64,000 nt of DNA from Candidatus Manganitrophus noduliformans (GTDB lineage Bacteria; Nitrospirota; Nitrospiria; SBBL01; Manganitrophaceae), in the NCBI RefSeq assembly GCF_012184425.1, contig NZ_VTOW01000003.1:682001-746000 (forward strand). Reading direction: 5' to 3'. Positions 1 to 8,658 of this stretch are shown here, piece by piece. Numbering within the stretch: position 1 is the stretch's first letter; every line of letters starts with the position of its first letter. The notes below the pieces were generated by a model. That model was given only the letters and a program-made list of their open reading frames with translations, ran no database searches and was not told the origin of the DNA. Made by a program: the position numbers and the translations under genes.

Positions 1-1115
1 ATGGCGTGGGAGACTTCCATCACCGGGTTTTTCTTGATCAGCTCGAACAGTTTTTTTCTCCGCTGAGCATACCCATGATGGGTATAATCCTCGCCGTTCA
101 AATAAAGAAGATCGAAGACGAAGAACTTGAGCGGGAAAGCTTTCGCCATATCTTCGATCCCATGTTTGCGCTTCCGCTGACTGGTGATCTGAAACGGCAG
201 AAGATCGCCGGTCGCCTCATTGAAAGCCAGCGCCTCTCCCTCGATGATGATCTCTTGTTCGCGGAAGAGATTCCGGCAGGCCTCGGCGATTTCAGGGAAC
301 ATCGGGGTGGTCCGCTCTTGGTTTCGGGAGAAGATGGCGAGATCATTCTTGCTCTTGTGGATCTGGCAACGAAGGCCGTCATATTTCACCTCCACGGAGC
401 AGCGGCCGATCTTCTCGACGATCTCTTCGGCGGAGCTCAGCCGTTCACAGAGGGCCGGGCGGATCGGATAACCCATCCGGACCGACATGGCGCGGATCCC
501 TTCCTCTCCCGCTTGGTAGAGGGTTTTGGCGACGAGGCCGAGATCGGAGGTGATGTTGTAGGCCCGGTCAAGCTCCTTTCGATAGGCCCGATCCCCTTTC
601 GAGAGGGCCAGCGCTTCCAGGATGGTGGCATCTCCCGCGCCGAGCCGCAGCTTTCCCGCCATAAACCGGGCGACATACTTCGCTTCGAGGGGGGAAACCG
701 CGCCGATGAGCTCGCAAACGGCATCGATCTTCCGCTCCACGCTCCCCTCCCCCGACATCGTCGCGATCGCATCAATTCGCTCGTAGACTTCGGCGACCGT
801 GAGCCCCTTCCCTTCGCCGTGAATCACCTTCTCCGCCAATCCGCCGAGGTCTCCGACGATCCGATACTGTTTCGCGATCATCTCCGGATCGACATCGCCC
901 GCCTTCGCCAGGGCGCGAAGGAGATATTTCTCCGACATGCCGATGTTGATTCCATGAAAAGGAGGGAGGAGCTCTCCTTGGGCCAGGTAGATGATCTTGT
1001 CGATCTCTTCCGCGTTCGCCTGCTGGAAGAGATCGGAGAGGATCGCAAACATCTCCAGCCGTTTCGACGTCGCTTCCAGCTTCTCAAAGTAATGGACGAG
1101 GTTCAGGAACTTCAT
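1..1115 (-). CDS. ATP-dependent DNA ligase, C-terminal part beyond the left edge
   Basis: The minus strand is open from an ATG at 1115 to the window edge (371 codons, no stop), so the gene is partial. It reads as an archaeal/LigB-type ATP-dependent DNA ligase: a helical N-terminal DNA-binding region (starting MKFLNLVHYFEKLE), then nucleotidyltransferase motif I EVKYDG with the adenylated lysine at about residue 244, followed by FSRN and IIEGEALAF (motifs III/IIIa region). The family is usually near 580-600 residues, so about 200 residues, including the OB domain, should lie outside. It seals nicks using ATP; such enzymes serve repair beside the NAD-dependent LigA. An ORF of 436 codons on the opposite strand is a shadow. 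Confidence 0.88.
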   Translation of the reverse strand, partial: MKFLNLVHYFEKLEATSKRLEMFAILSDLFQQANAEEIDKIIYLAQGELLPPFHGINIGMSEKYLLRALAKAGDVDPEMIAKQYRIVGDLGGLAEKVIHGEGKGLTVAEVYERIDAIATMSGEGSVERKIDAVCELIGAVSPLEAKYVARFMAGKLRLGAGDATILEALALSKGDRAYRKELDRAYNITSDLGLVAKTLYQAGEEGIRAMSVRMGYPIRPALCERLSSAEEIVEKIGRCSVEVKYDGLRCQIHKSKNDLAIFSRNQERTTPMFPEIAEACRNLFREQEIIIEGEALAFNEATGDLLPFQITSQRKRKHGIEDMAKAFPLKFFVFDLLYLNGEDYTHHGYAQRRKKLFELIKKNPVMEVSHA

Positions 1116-1182
1116 TTCAATCTCAAATTCATCTTTGTCAAAATAACCACCGAGCAATCATACCATACCTCATTGGAGCATT

Positions 1183-1266
1183 GTAGGGGCGACCCGGTGG
1201 GTCGCCCTTCTTTTCACGGCAATCAGACGCACAGCAAAAGCAGGGCGAGGCGGTGCCTCGCCCCTA
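1183..1266. repeat. Pair of inverted REP-like hairpins
   Basis: Two short palindromes lie between the ligase start and the HtrA stop. The first (1183-1207) has arms GGGCGACCC and GGGTCGCCC around GGT. The second (1243-1266) has GGGCGAGGC and GCCTCGCCC around GGT. Each has a GTAG/CTAC flank, and the two face each other. They resemble bacterial REP/BIME-type intergenic elements and could act as a 3' mRNA stabiliser or terminator for the HtrA transcript. Confidence 0.6.
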
Positions 1267-1281
1267 CGAACCCTATTAAAA

Positions 1282-2361
1282 TCATCGACCCCGCCGTGGG
1301 CGTTCGCCCAGCTTGACCTCGACTTCCCTCTTCTCCCGGCCCCGCCAGAGGATCAGCCGGACCTTATCCCCCGGCCGTTTGCTCTTCATCACCTGATGGA
1401 ACGCTTCCGCAGACGCGACCTCTTCCCCGTCGACGGCGACCAGAATGTCCCCGCCGATTACGAGAATCGCGTTCCCGACCTCGACCCGCTGGGTTCCTCC
1501 CCGGATGCCGGCCCGGTGCGCCGGCCCCCCCCGCACCACCCGGGCGACCATCACCCCTTTTCGGACCGGCAGCGAGAGGGCCTCCGCAAATTCGGGAAGA
1601 AGGGTCTGCGTATCGATGCCGATCCAGGCATAGGCGACATAGCCTTTTGTAATCAGCTCGTTCAAAATCCGTTTGGCGGTGTTGATCGGAATGGCGAATC
1701 CGATCCCGACGCTTCCCCCCGACGGGGTAAAGATGGCGGTGTTGATCCCGACCATCTTTCCCTCCGAATTAAGAAGCGGACCGCCCGAATTCCCCGGATT
1801 GATCGCGGCGTCGATCTGGATCACCTCATCCATCTCCAGGTCGCCGGCGCGAATGTTCTTCCGAACGGAGCTGATGATGCCGGCGGTCAGGGTCCGCTCC
1901 AGGCCGAAGGGATTCCCGATCGCCAGGACTTTTTGGCCGGGGCGGAGCCCGTCCGAATTCCCCATCGGGATCGCCGTCAGACGCTCCGGCGGCGCGTTGA
2001 CCTTGATGACGGCGAGATCGGTCTGCGGATCGGACCCGACCAGTTCCCCCGGCCACTTACTCCCGTCGGCCAAGGTGATCTCCAGGCGTTCGGAGTCGCG
2101 GATCACATGGTTGTTGGTGAGGATATATCCTTTCTTATCGATGACGGAGCCGGAGCCGGAGGCTTCGGAAGGAATGGGATTGAGGAAAAAATCGTAAGTG
2201 ACGGCGATGCTGGTGATGTTGACGACGCTGGCGTTGACGCGCTGATAGATCTCGATCGTGTTTTCCTCGTCTCCGACGAAGGCCGAGGGGGTGGAGAAAG
2301 AGAATAAAACGAATAGAAGCGAGAACAAAAGCGCGGCGGTCCAGCATCTCTGGATCGACAT
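1282..2361 (-). CDS. htrA: HtrA/DegP-family periplasmic serine protease with one PDZ domain
   Basis: 359 residues. The first 28 or so form a signal peptide (MSIQRCW then a hydrophobic stretch ending in PSAFVG), which places the enzyme in the periplasm. The trypsin-like domain shows the catalytic His in TNNHVIRD, Asp in TDLAVIKV and Ser in NPGNSGGPL. A single PDZ domain follows from about residue 260 (VRGGPAHRAGIRGG). The reading frame stays open upstream to 2646, but the Met before the signal peptide at 2361 is the sensible start; the upstream part is a shadow of the lipoprotein gene. It degrades misfolded envelope proteins. It lies 22 bp after the cupredoxin-like lipoprotein gene and probably shares its transcript. 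Confidence 0.9.
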   Translation of the reverse strand: MSIQRCWTAALLFSLLFVLFSFSTPSAFVGDEENTIEIYQRVNASVVNITSIAVTYDFFLNPIPSEASGSGSVIDKKGYILTNNHVIRDSERLEITLADGSKWPGELVGSDPQTDLAVIKVNAPPERLTAIPMGNSDGLRPGQKVLAIGNPFGLERTLTAGIISSVRKNIRAGDLEMDEVIQIDAAINPGNSGGPLLNSEGKMVGINTAIFTPSGGSVGIGFAIPINTAKRILNELITKGYVAYAWIGIDTQTLLPEFAEALSLPVRKGVMVARVVRGGPAHRAGIRGGTQRVEVGNAILVIGGDILVAVDGEEVASAEAFHQVMKSKRPGDKVRLILWRGREKREVEVKLGERPRRGR

Positions 2362-2383
2362 CCCGCTCTTCGGGGCTCGGTCT

Positions 2384-2869
2384 TTAGAGAATGAACGGTT
2401 CTGTATCAGGGATTCTCTCCCGGGAAGGCGATTCGGGCTGTTCTCTTTTGTGCGGCGGGCTGGTCGGACGATCCCCCACCACGATCGTTCCGGTGATACG
2501 GCCGAAGGTCTTATCGGTTGAGAAGACAAGGGTATAATCATAGCTCCCCGCCTCCTCGAATTTTTTTTCAACCGTCGTAAAGGGTGAGATGAAGGATGGT
2601 TGATCGGACGCCGGCGAGGCCGGCTCGATCTGGATCCGGAGATCATAGGTCGTAAAATTACTCCAGGAGACGGTTTCTCCCGGTTCGATTTTCAGAATGG
2701 GGGGATTGAGTTCCAAACCCGATCCCATGGCGCCGTTCGAAATCCGAATCTGCGCCTTGTCATTTTGATCGACGGTGAAAGAGGCGCACCCGGTCAAAAA
2801 AACGAGAAGCAGTATGGGGGCGGCGAATCCCCTCATCCGATATAGAAGAAAGGCGGTCCAATGGATCAT
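2384..2869 (-). CDS. Putative lipoprotein with a cupredoxin-like C-terminal domain
   Basis: 161 residues from the ATG at 2869, which overlaps the upstream stop by ATGA. The N-terminus (MIHWTAFLLYRMRGFAAPILL) leads to a lipobox LTGC, predicting a lipid-anchored envelope protein. The mature part has ILKIEPGETVSWSNFTTYDLRI and a later EEAGSYDYTLVFS, a pattern like blue-copper-type beta sandwiches in which such loops precede metal ligands. The usual His/Cys copper ligands are not evident, so metal binding is doubtful. A second possible start is the Met at 2836. It sits between another lipoprotein and htrA. The function is unknown. Confidence 0.7.
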   Translation of the reverse strand: MIHWTAFLLYRMRGFAAPILLLVFLTGCASFTVDQNDKAQIRISNGAMGSGLELNPPILKIEPGETVSWSNFTTYDLRIQIEPASPASDQPSFISPFTTVEKKFEEAGSYDYTLVFSTDKTFGRITGTIVVGDRPTSPPHKREQPESPSRERIPDTEPFIL

Positions 2870-3267
2870 GGTGTGGGTGGAGTCCCTCCTTGTATCCGAT
2901 TGACCAGTTTTTCCCGCTCGCCCGGCAATTCCGGCACGACCATAAATTGGATGAGCGCCCATGAGCGGTCGCGATCTCCGTCGACCTGAATCCGGTAGAG
3001 ACCCCGGTATTGGAGGTTCGGATCTTCAGGGGTGACGTCGATCTCCTTCGGATGCGTTTGAATAAACCCGGCGCGTTCATCGGCGACGGCAACCTCATAA
3101 CCCTCCGCCTCCAGCGCATCAACAATACGACCGAAGGCCGCCGGATAACCGAATTGGAACATGACGGCCTCCTTGGGAAAATCCTCAGGAGCGGCTTCCA
3201 TTCGCTCGGGGCCGGTTGCACAAGCGGTCAACAAGAGGATAAGAATGAACGGAATCGCTTTCTTCAC
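2866..3267 (-). CDS. Small putative lipoprotein
   Basis: 133 residues from a GTG start at 3267, preceded by GGAGGG at a suitable distance. A short hydrophobic signal ends in lipobox LTACATGP, so the protein should be lipid-anchored. The mature domain (about 115 residues) is mixed alpha/beta with no motif I recognise. Its stop overlaps the next gene's ATG by ATGA. This gene, the cupredoxin-like lipoprotein and htrA form an envelope operon. It may be related to uncharacterised small lipoproteins with a NlpC-like or DUF-type fold, but I cannot assign it. Confidence 0.72.
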   Translation of the reverse strand: MKKAIPFILILLLTACATGPERMEAAPEDFPKEAVMFQFGYPAAFGRIVDALEAEGYEVAVADERAGFIQTHPKEIDVTPEDPNLQYRGLYRIQVDGDRDRSWALIQFMVVPELPGEREKLVNRIQGGTPPTP

Positions 3268-3292
3268 AACACCCTCCGCACGATGATCAGCA

Positions 3293-3321
3293 CTCTAATG
3301 GAGTGCCGAATGAGTTGTCAA
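3293..3321 (-). promoter_or_regulatory. Putative sigma70 promoter of the lipoprotein-htrA operon
   Basis: Read on the minus strand: -35 TTGACA, a 17-base spacer and -10 TTAGAG, about 25 bases before the GTG start at 3267. The -35 is a consensus match and the -10 is weaker. Confidence 0.5.
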
Positions 3322-3465
3322 TCGAAATTTAAACCTATCAGGACTCAACACGTCTCTGCTTGCACGAATTGAGGAACGGCTTTCCCATTGCCTTGAGTGT
3401 AATCTCCTCTTCGAGAGGCTGTCAAGGCATGCGGAAAAAGGGGAAAGGGGAAGGGCGATTGGCGG

Positions 3466-5874
3466 TCAGGCGAGCTTTCCGAGATCTTCGATGATTTCGG
3501 TGACTTTCTTATAACGTTTCGATTTGTCCTTCTCGATCGTTTTCATAATCAACCGGTCGAGCTCTTCCGAAAGTTTAGGATTCAAGGTGCGGGGGTGGGC
3601 GGGGCGCGTGTGAAGATGGTGGTAATAAACGTCCCCCTGAACAAACGGAGGGCGACCCGCCACCATCCGGTAGAAAGTACAACCGAGGGAGTAAATATCC
3701 GATTGATGATCGACTTTCTCCCCGAGAATTTGTTCGGGCGCCATATAAAGCGGGGTTCCTTTGACTGAAGTTTTATCCGCCGCCGTTTCACTGACGACCT
3801 TTGCGAGACCGAAATCCATGATCTTGACCCGCAGATCATGCGCCAGCATGACATTCGCCGGCTTTATATCACGGTGGACGACATTTTTGCTGTGCGCGTA
3901 GGAAACACCGACGCAGATCTCTTTCATAATCTCGATCAGTTTTTTTAGCCCGGTTTCGTTTTTTTCCAGGTATTCCTTGAGCGTGATTCCATTGACATAT
4001 TCCATGGTGATAAAAATTTCATCCCCATTTTTGCCTGTGTCGAAAATCGTCACCACGTTGGGATGATTGAGGGCCGCGGCAATCCTTGCCTCTTGCAGGA
4101 AGCTTTGGAGCATCGCTTCGTTTTCACGTATGGCCGACGGCAGGACTTTATAAGCGACGAGCCGTTTCAAGAGGGTATCTTCGGCCTGATAGACTACCCC
4201 CATTCCCCCTTGTCCTATTTTTTTGATGATCTTATATCGGGATGTGGACGGCTGAACCGGCGCGGCGGCCGGCCGGGCGGTGGCTTCCTCGATCCGCGTG
4301 GCATCAAGCACTTTTTTCACCGTGGTGAGCGCTTTTTTGAGGAGGGTGCTGCGGCTCTTGGCGTCCCGATAGCTGTAGTCTTCCGCCAGAATCCGCTCAT
4401 ACAAATTTTGCGCCTCTTCAAACTCCTTCTGCTTTTCATGGAGCAAGGCCAACTGATAATAAAATTCCAAATTCTCCGGGCCGATCGTCTCCTGCGAGAT
4501 AATTTTTTGGTATCTCTCCCGCGCGGCATCGATCATTCCCCTTTCCACGAGGAGCTGTCCGAGCAAGAGCGACGCCGGATGATATTCGGACGACTGAGAA
4601 TCGATTTTCTGAAGATAGGAGATCGACTGATCGACTTTCCCCTGCTGCTTGTACAGAAGGGCCGCGTCGTAATAATTCCCCCCGGACTCTTGCATCCGGG
4701 CCGCTTTATCGAACTGCTCAAGCCGGATATAAAGATCGGCGGCTTCTCTGAATCGGCCCCCTTTCTCCAACGCCTGAGCGGCCGACGCCGTGTCCCCGAC
4801 CGAGAGGAACAGGTCGCTCGCCCGGTGATAGTCTCCATTCTTCATCAACATTTCGCCCGCTTTCGCTTTATCGCCGATCCGTTCGTACAACTCGGCCGCT
4901 TCGACCCACCCCTCTCCCCGCTCGAAGGCCTCCGCCGCGGGAAGGAATTTCCCCTCTTCCTGAAACTTCTTTCCGACCACGCGATTCCCCCGGCGGGTAT
5001 CTCCGATTTGCTCGTAAAGTGAGGCGGCGCGATCAAACGCTTTTGCGGTCAGAAACAATTCCGCGGCCTTCTCCGCCTCTCCTCCTTGAACGGCCGCTTC
5101 CGCCGCCTCCAAGGCGAAGCCTCCGGCGGTGAGGATCTCGACCGCTTTTGGAAACTGTTTCAGTTTCATATAAATTTGCCCGCTCTGGAAAGCGGCCTGA
5201 GCGATTTGATTTGTTTTCTCGGAAGCGGGGCCCGAACGGGCCCGTTTCTCCCTCAAAAAGTACTTTTCGTACATTTCGGCCGCTTTGGGGAGATCGTTGG
5301 CTTGATCGTAAAGAGTCGCCGCCTTAAGCAGGTTTCCGAACTTTTCGTATTGCTTCGCCGCCTCTTTGAACCGCTTTGCCTTTTCGTATGCCTCGGCGGC
5401 CAGCGATATTTTTTTGCAGGTCAGGTAACATTCCGCCGCCCGGACGTACTCTCCTCCCTTTTGGTACATCACGGCCGCCTTCTCGGTATCCCCGGAAAGC
5501 TTATAAAATTGCGCCGATTCCTGCCATTGCTTTTTCAACTCAAAAATTCGACCGACCTGCTGATATGCTTTCCCTTCTTTGTATAAACGGATCGCTTCTT
5601 CATACTCCCCGGCCTGCTCGAAGAGTTCGGCCGCCCGGTAAAGATCGTGCGATTTGGCGGCCTCTTTGGCCTCTTTCAAGGGATTGTATGCATTTGTCGA
5701 AGGACGCATGGAAAAATAGCGCCGGGCAAGGGGAATACCGATGGCGATCAGGAAAAAGAGGGAGGCATAACCGACGAGGGTCGGTTTGGAAACGCCGGAT
5801 ATCCACTGCTCAAGGAAAAGAACCGGATCGTCAAAAAGGCGGGAGAGGTCGAAGCGCCAGGAAGCCTGGTTCAT
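3466..5874 (-). CDS. Membrane-anchored TPR protein with C-terminal Ser/Thr protein kinase
   Basis: 802 residues. One transmembrane segment (about 33-50, GYASLFFLIAIGIPLA) follows a short N-terminal tail. Residues 70-520 are tandem TPR-like helical repeats (patterns such as AAELFEQAGEYEEAIRLYKEG). A Hanks-type kinase follows from about 545: glycine loop IGQGGMGVVY, VAIK-like AYKV lysine, catalytic HRDIKPANVM, DFG and APEQ. This is the reverse of the usual bacterial order, where the kinase comes first. The gene overlaps the upstream FHA gene by ATGA, which suggests that the FHA protein reads out or scaffolds this kinase's phosphothreonine signals. Substrates are unknown. Confidence 0.9.
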   Translation of the reverse strand: MNQASWRFDLSRLFDDPVLFLEQWISGVSKPTLVGYASLFFLIAIGIPLARRYFSMRPSTNAYNPLKEAKEAAKSHDLYRAAELFEQAGEYEEAIRLYKEGKAYQQVGRIFELKKQWQESAQFYKLSGDTEKAAVMYQKGGEYVRAAECYLTCKKISLAAEAYEKAKRFKEAAKQYEKFGNLLKAATLYDQANDLPKAAEMYEKYFLREKRARSGPASEKTNQIAQAAFQSGQIYMKLKQFPKAVEILTAGGFALEAAEAAVQGGEAEKAAELFLTAKAFDRAASLYEQIGDTRRGNRVVGKKFQEEGKFLPAAEAFERGEGWVEAAELYERIGDKAKAGEMLMKNGDYHRASDLFLSVGDTASAAQALEKGGRFREAADLYIRLEQFDKAARMQESGGNYYDAALLYKQQGKVDQSISYLQKIDSQSSEYHPASLLLGQLLVERGMIDAARERYQKIISQETIGPENLEFYYQLALLHEKQKEFEEAQNLYERILAEDYSYRDAKSRSTLLKKALTTVKKVLDATRIEEATARPAAAPVQPSTSRYKIIKKIGQGGMGVVYQAEDTLLKRLVAYKVLPSAIRENEAMLQSFLQEARIAAALNHPNVVTIFDTGKNGDEIFITMEYVNGITLKEYLEKNETGLKKLIEIMKEICVGVSYAHSKNVVHRDIKPANVMLAHDLRVKIMDFGLAKVVSETAADKTSVKGTPLYMAPEQILGEKVDHQSDIYSLGCTFYRMVAGRPPFVQGDVYYHHLHTRPAHPRTLNPKLSEELDRLIMKTIEKDKSKRYKKVTEIIEDLGKLA

Positions 5875-7190
5875 TTCTTACAAACAACCCTCAGGCGGGT
5901 GTCCCCCACTGTAATGACATCCTCTGCGGAGAGGGGTTTTCTGTCGATCTTTTGATCATTCACAAAGATGCCGTTGGTGCTCTTGAGATCGACGAGGATA
6001 AAACCCTTTTCGGACCATTCCAGATCAGCATGATGACGGGAGACTTTCGGATCGTTCACGACGACGTCGGTTTTTCCCCTGCCGATCGAAAGCAGTTTGG
6101 GAGAAAGCTCAAAGAAGCGGCCGACCTCTTTTCCGGAAATCACTTCGAGGGCCCAGGCTCCGAGATTTTCCTGCGGGGCGGACCGAATCGGCTCGGAGGT
6201 CGACGAAGCGGAGATTTCCGAATCGGTCTGTCCTTCTTTTCCGGAGAAGTGAAAGGTCGCCGATCCGATCCGGATCTCATCCTGATCCGAGAGCTTTTTC
6301 CGGAGGACCTTCTCCTTGTTTACGAAGGTCCCGTTTCGGCTCCCCCGATCCTCGATATAAAATCCGTCCTCGTCTTCTTTGATGATCGCATGCTCCCTTG
6401 AGACCATCGGGTCTTTGATCGCCCAATCGCTTCTGAGATCACGGCCCATTGTGAAAATCCCTTTATCGAGGATTTTTTCGATCGGCGCTTCCGTTTTTTC
6501 TTCTTTGAGAATCAAGCGGGGTCGTGAGGCAAGATGGCGCTCCACCCCCTCCCCTAACGCTTCGAGGGCATCATCGACATCGGCCGCCGGCGAGACGTCC
6601 AGATCGTAAAAAAGCTGGATCTCCATCGGCTCGGCGCCGTCCGACGAGTAGGTATAGATTAAAAGCTGCTCGTGAAGGCTCCCCTCTTTCGTCACTTCGC
6701 CCGCGGCCTGGAAATAGGTCTCCGAGAGTTTTCCTCCCCTGAAATAGAAGAGGTTCATCTCTTCCCCCTTCTTCAGCAGGAGAACGGCCTCCTTCTTTTT
6801 TTTCTGCACCTGATTTAAAAGCGCTTCGATATTGAGGATGTCGGTCGTCGCCACGATATTCGGTTTTTTCTGAGCCAAGACGAGAAGCGCTTTGAAAAAG
6901 ATCGGATTGGTAACGTAGAGATGGATGGCCCCTTGGGCCTGGGACATTTCGGTAAAATAATCCGTAAAGGGAAGGGGCAAGAAGGAATTCTCCTTCAGTT
7001 CGACTGCGGCGTAGAGATCATCCTGTAAAATGAAAAGCAGAAGAGAGCGGTCTTTCTCCTCCAACAATAAAACGGCGGTGACCAAATCTCCCTTCGATTT
7101 CAGATCATTGAAGATCGTTTCGATATGGCCCGCGGAGTAAAGATTCTTTGAAAACAGTACTTTCTGATTCGCAATGAGGTCTCTTAACAT
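5871..7190 (-). CDS. Protein with two FHA domains and an uncharacterised N-terminal domain
   Basis: 439 residues from the ATG at 7190 (a GTG just upstream is in frame). Residues 1-215 form a domain I do not recognise. It recalls bacterial DUF4388-like or roadblock-adjacent sensory modules. FHA domains lie at about 240-310 (MGRDLRSD, SREHA, RGSRNGTFVN) and 355-435 (IGRGKTD, VSRHHA, KSTNGIFVN), each keeping the Arg, Ser-Arg-His and Asn positions that bind phosphothreonine. Translational coupling (ATGA) to the downstream Ser/Thr kinase makes a kinase-reader pair the natural reading. A second FHA in one chain suggests bridging of two phosphorylated partners. Confidence 0.87.
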   Translation of the reverse strand: MLRDLIANQKVLFSKNLYSAGHIETIFNDLKSKGDLVTAVLLLEEKDRSLLLFILQDDLYAAVELKENSFLPLPFTDYFTEMSQAQGAIHLYVTNPIFFKALLVLAQKKPNIVATTDILNIEALLNQVQKKKKEAVLLLKKGEEMNLFYFRGGKLSETYFQAAGEVTKEGSLHEQLLIYTYSSDGAEPMEIQLFYDLDVSPAADVDDALEALGEGVERHLASRPRLILKEEKTEAPIEKILDKGIFTMGRDLRSDWAIKDPMVSREHAIIKEDEDGFYIEDRGSRNGTFVNKEKVLRKKLSDQDEIRIGSATFHFSGKEGQTDSEISASSTSEPIRSAPQENLGAWALEVISGKEVGRFFELSPKLLSIGRGKTDVVVNDPKVSRHHADLEWSEKGFILVDLKSTNGIFVNDQKIDRKPLSAEDVITVGDTRLRVVCKK

Positions 7191-7220
7191 CACGCTCTCG
7201 AACAGGATGATTTTAAAAAT

Positions 7221-7249
7221 AGTTTAGTTTATAACCTAATTTCTGTCAA
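7221..7249 (-). promoter_or_regulatory. Putative sigma70 promoter of the FHA-kinase operon
   Basis: Minus-strand -35 TTGACA, 17-base spacer, -10 TAAACT, about 30 bases before the start at 7190. Confidence 0.55.
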
Positions 7250-7374
7250 ACAACGAGAACGTGAATTGACGATGTTTTTAGCAGGTTACCTTTATGCGAA
7301 TCAGGGAGGGCCGCCTCTTAAGGTATAGGGCCGGCGGGCGGGATTTTGTCGCGGGATTAGAATATAGAATACTT

Positions 7375-7409
7375 GGGGGTGAACCTCCTTCGTTAAAGAG
7401 GCCACCCCC
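7375..7409. other. Intergenic hairpin after dksA
   Basis: In the 320-base gap between the dksA stop and the FHA-gene start, GGGGGTG (7375-7381) and CCTC (7384-7387) pair with GAGG (7398-7401) and CACCCCC (7403-7409). This is an 11-bp interrupted stem with a 10-base loop. No clear T-run follows on either strand, so it is not a canonical intrinsic terminator. It could still end or protect the dksA transcript. Apart from the FHA promoter I see nothing else in the gap. Confidence 0.45.
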
Positions 7410-7513
7410 CGTTTCTTGGCGCTTGGCTCCAGTATTTCACTCGCCGAGTGAGTATTCCGGATAGAAATCACGACGTTTTCGCAGCGAGCCGATCAAATCG
7501 GCCGGTCTGCCGC

Positions 7514-7945
7514 TTACGCCTCGGTTCGGGTTTTCTCGATCTTTTCGAAAAGCTCTTGCCGTTCTTTGCAAGCGACACAATATTTTGCAAACGGCATCGC
7601 TTTGAGCCGGCCGGCGCTGATTTCCGCGCCGCACTCCTCGCATATGCCGTATCGGTTTTCCGGCAGCTTGATCAGCGCTTCCTCGATTTCCTTCAAGAGA
7701 CGATTGTTCATTTCGAGAAGGGTCAGATCCACATCGGTTTCATGATTCTTGAGCGATTGATCGCCCGTATCCAAGATGCCGGACGGGGTGTCTTCCTGGG
7801 CCACCATTAAATTCTCGATTTGTTGGACCACCTCTCTTTTCTTGTTCAAAAGTATTTCTTGGAGTGCCTTTCTTCTCTTATCGCCTTGCTCCATCGGTCG
7901 AACCTCCATCAAACTCATCCTCATCTCCTGCGCGTTCGTGCTCAT
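7514..7945 (-). CDS. dksA: DksA/TraR-family zinc-finger protein
   Basis: 143 residues. A long N-terminal coiled coil (about 20-90) is followed by a C4 zinc finger (CEECG and, 18 residues later, CVAC near residues 105-128), the DksA layout. DksA-type proteins enter the RNA polymerase secondary channel and, with ppGpp, retune rRNA and amino-acid promoters. The coiled-coil tip has DTGDQSLKNHETD rather than the classic DxxDxA, so its activity may differ from E. coli DksA. The start codon overlaps the Nudix gene's stop (TAATG), which suggests co-transcription with it. Confidence 0.85.
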   Translation of the reverse strand: MSTNAQEMRMSLMEVRPMEQGDKRRKALQEILLNKKREVVQQIENLMVAQEDTPSGILDTGDQSLKNHETDVDLTLLEMNNRLLKEIEEALIKLPENRYGICEECGAEISAGRLKAMPFAKYCVACKERQELFEKIEKTRTEA

Positions 7946-8460
7946 TAGATCGTGCTTGAATTGTCCGTGTCGTTTGGAAGAATGTTTTCAACCTTCACGG
8001 AAGGAACCGGTATTTTCTGGCCGTATACGGCCGTCAAGTAACGGGTCGCCTTTTCCATAATGGTCCTCTCGCTGCTATGGGTCAACATTCCCATCGCTTC
8101 CTGCAGAGCCACCCACCGGGCTTCATCGACCTCGGAATCATGATCCTTTTCATCACCTCTTAAATATTCCAAAAGATAAAAATGGACCGTCTTAAAGATC
8201 TTCGTCTCTTCCTCTTTGGAATAAAACCAATATTGTATTTGTCCGATTTTTTCCAGAACGCGTCCAAACACGCCGGTCTCTTCCCGCACTTCTCTGATCG
8301 CCGTTTCCTGGAGGCTTTCTCCCTTCTCCACGGAACCTTTCGGAAGACACCAAATCAGTTTTCCCCTTTGGTTGTAATGCGAGATCAGCACGACCTGAAT
8401 GCCGTCTTCTTTCGCTTTATAAATGACCCCGCCCGATGATGTATGCCTTCTTGTTTTCAT
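7945..8460 (-). CDS. Nudix hydrolase
   Basis: 171 residues from the ATG at 8460, preceded by AAGGA. A Nudix box is complete: G-x5-E-x7-REVREETG within the segment beginning GSVEKGESLQ, giving the Mg-binding glutamates. Nudix enzymes cleave nucleoside diphosphates linked to another moiety. The overall look (HTSSGGVIYK, LIWCLPKG) is like the diadenosine-polyphosphate or ADP-sugar hydrolase branch, but the substrate cannot be told. It is coupled to dksA by a one-base stop/start overlap, which would suit a role in nucleotide-signal or nucleotide-pool control. Confidence 0.87.
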   Translation of the reverse strand: MKTRRHTSSGGVIYKAKEDGIQVVLISHYNQRGKLIWCLPKGSVEKGESLQETAIREVREETGVFGRVLEKIGQIQYWFYSKEEETKIFKTVHFYLLEYLRGDEKDHDSEVDEARWVALQEAMGMLTHSSERTIMEKATRYLTAVYGQKIPVPSVKVENILPNDTDNSSTI

Positions 8461-8520
8461 GATTCCTTCATTCAACAGCCGATTAGACCGGTTGAATTCC
8501 CCCTTCGGAAATCTTAAAAA

Positions 8521-8550
8521 ATTTTAGCACTAATAAAATCAAAATGACAA
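8521..8550 (-). promoter_or_regulatory. Putative promoter of the Nudix-dksA operon
   Basis: Minus-strand -35 TTGTCA, 18-base spacer, -10 TAAAAT, about 60 bases before the Nudix start in an AT-rich stretch. Confidence 0.45.
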
Positions 8551-8658
8551 GACCTTTTGACTTAAGATCCGTAAAAACTTTCAAATGCTCAAACAGGGGC
8601 GATGCTTTTTTCATGCTGTGGACGCGGGCGTACGTGATCGGGCGGAGGATGCCCGCTG

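Noticed and set aside
6-1316. 436-codon plus-strand ORF at the left edge
   Set aside because: It is antisense to the DNA ligase frame, and its sequence has no family likeness.
7375-7409. Intrinsic terminator for dksA
   Set aside because: A stem is present but no T-run follows on the minus strand, so it is listed only as a hairpin.
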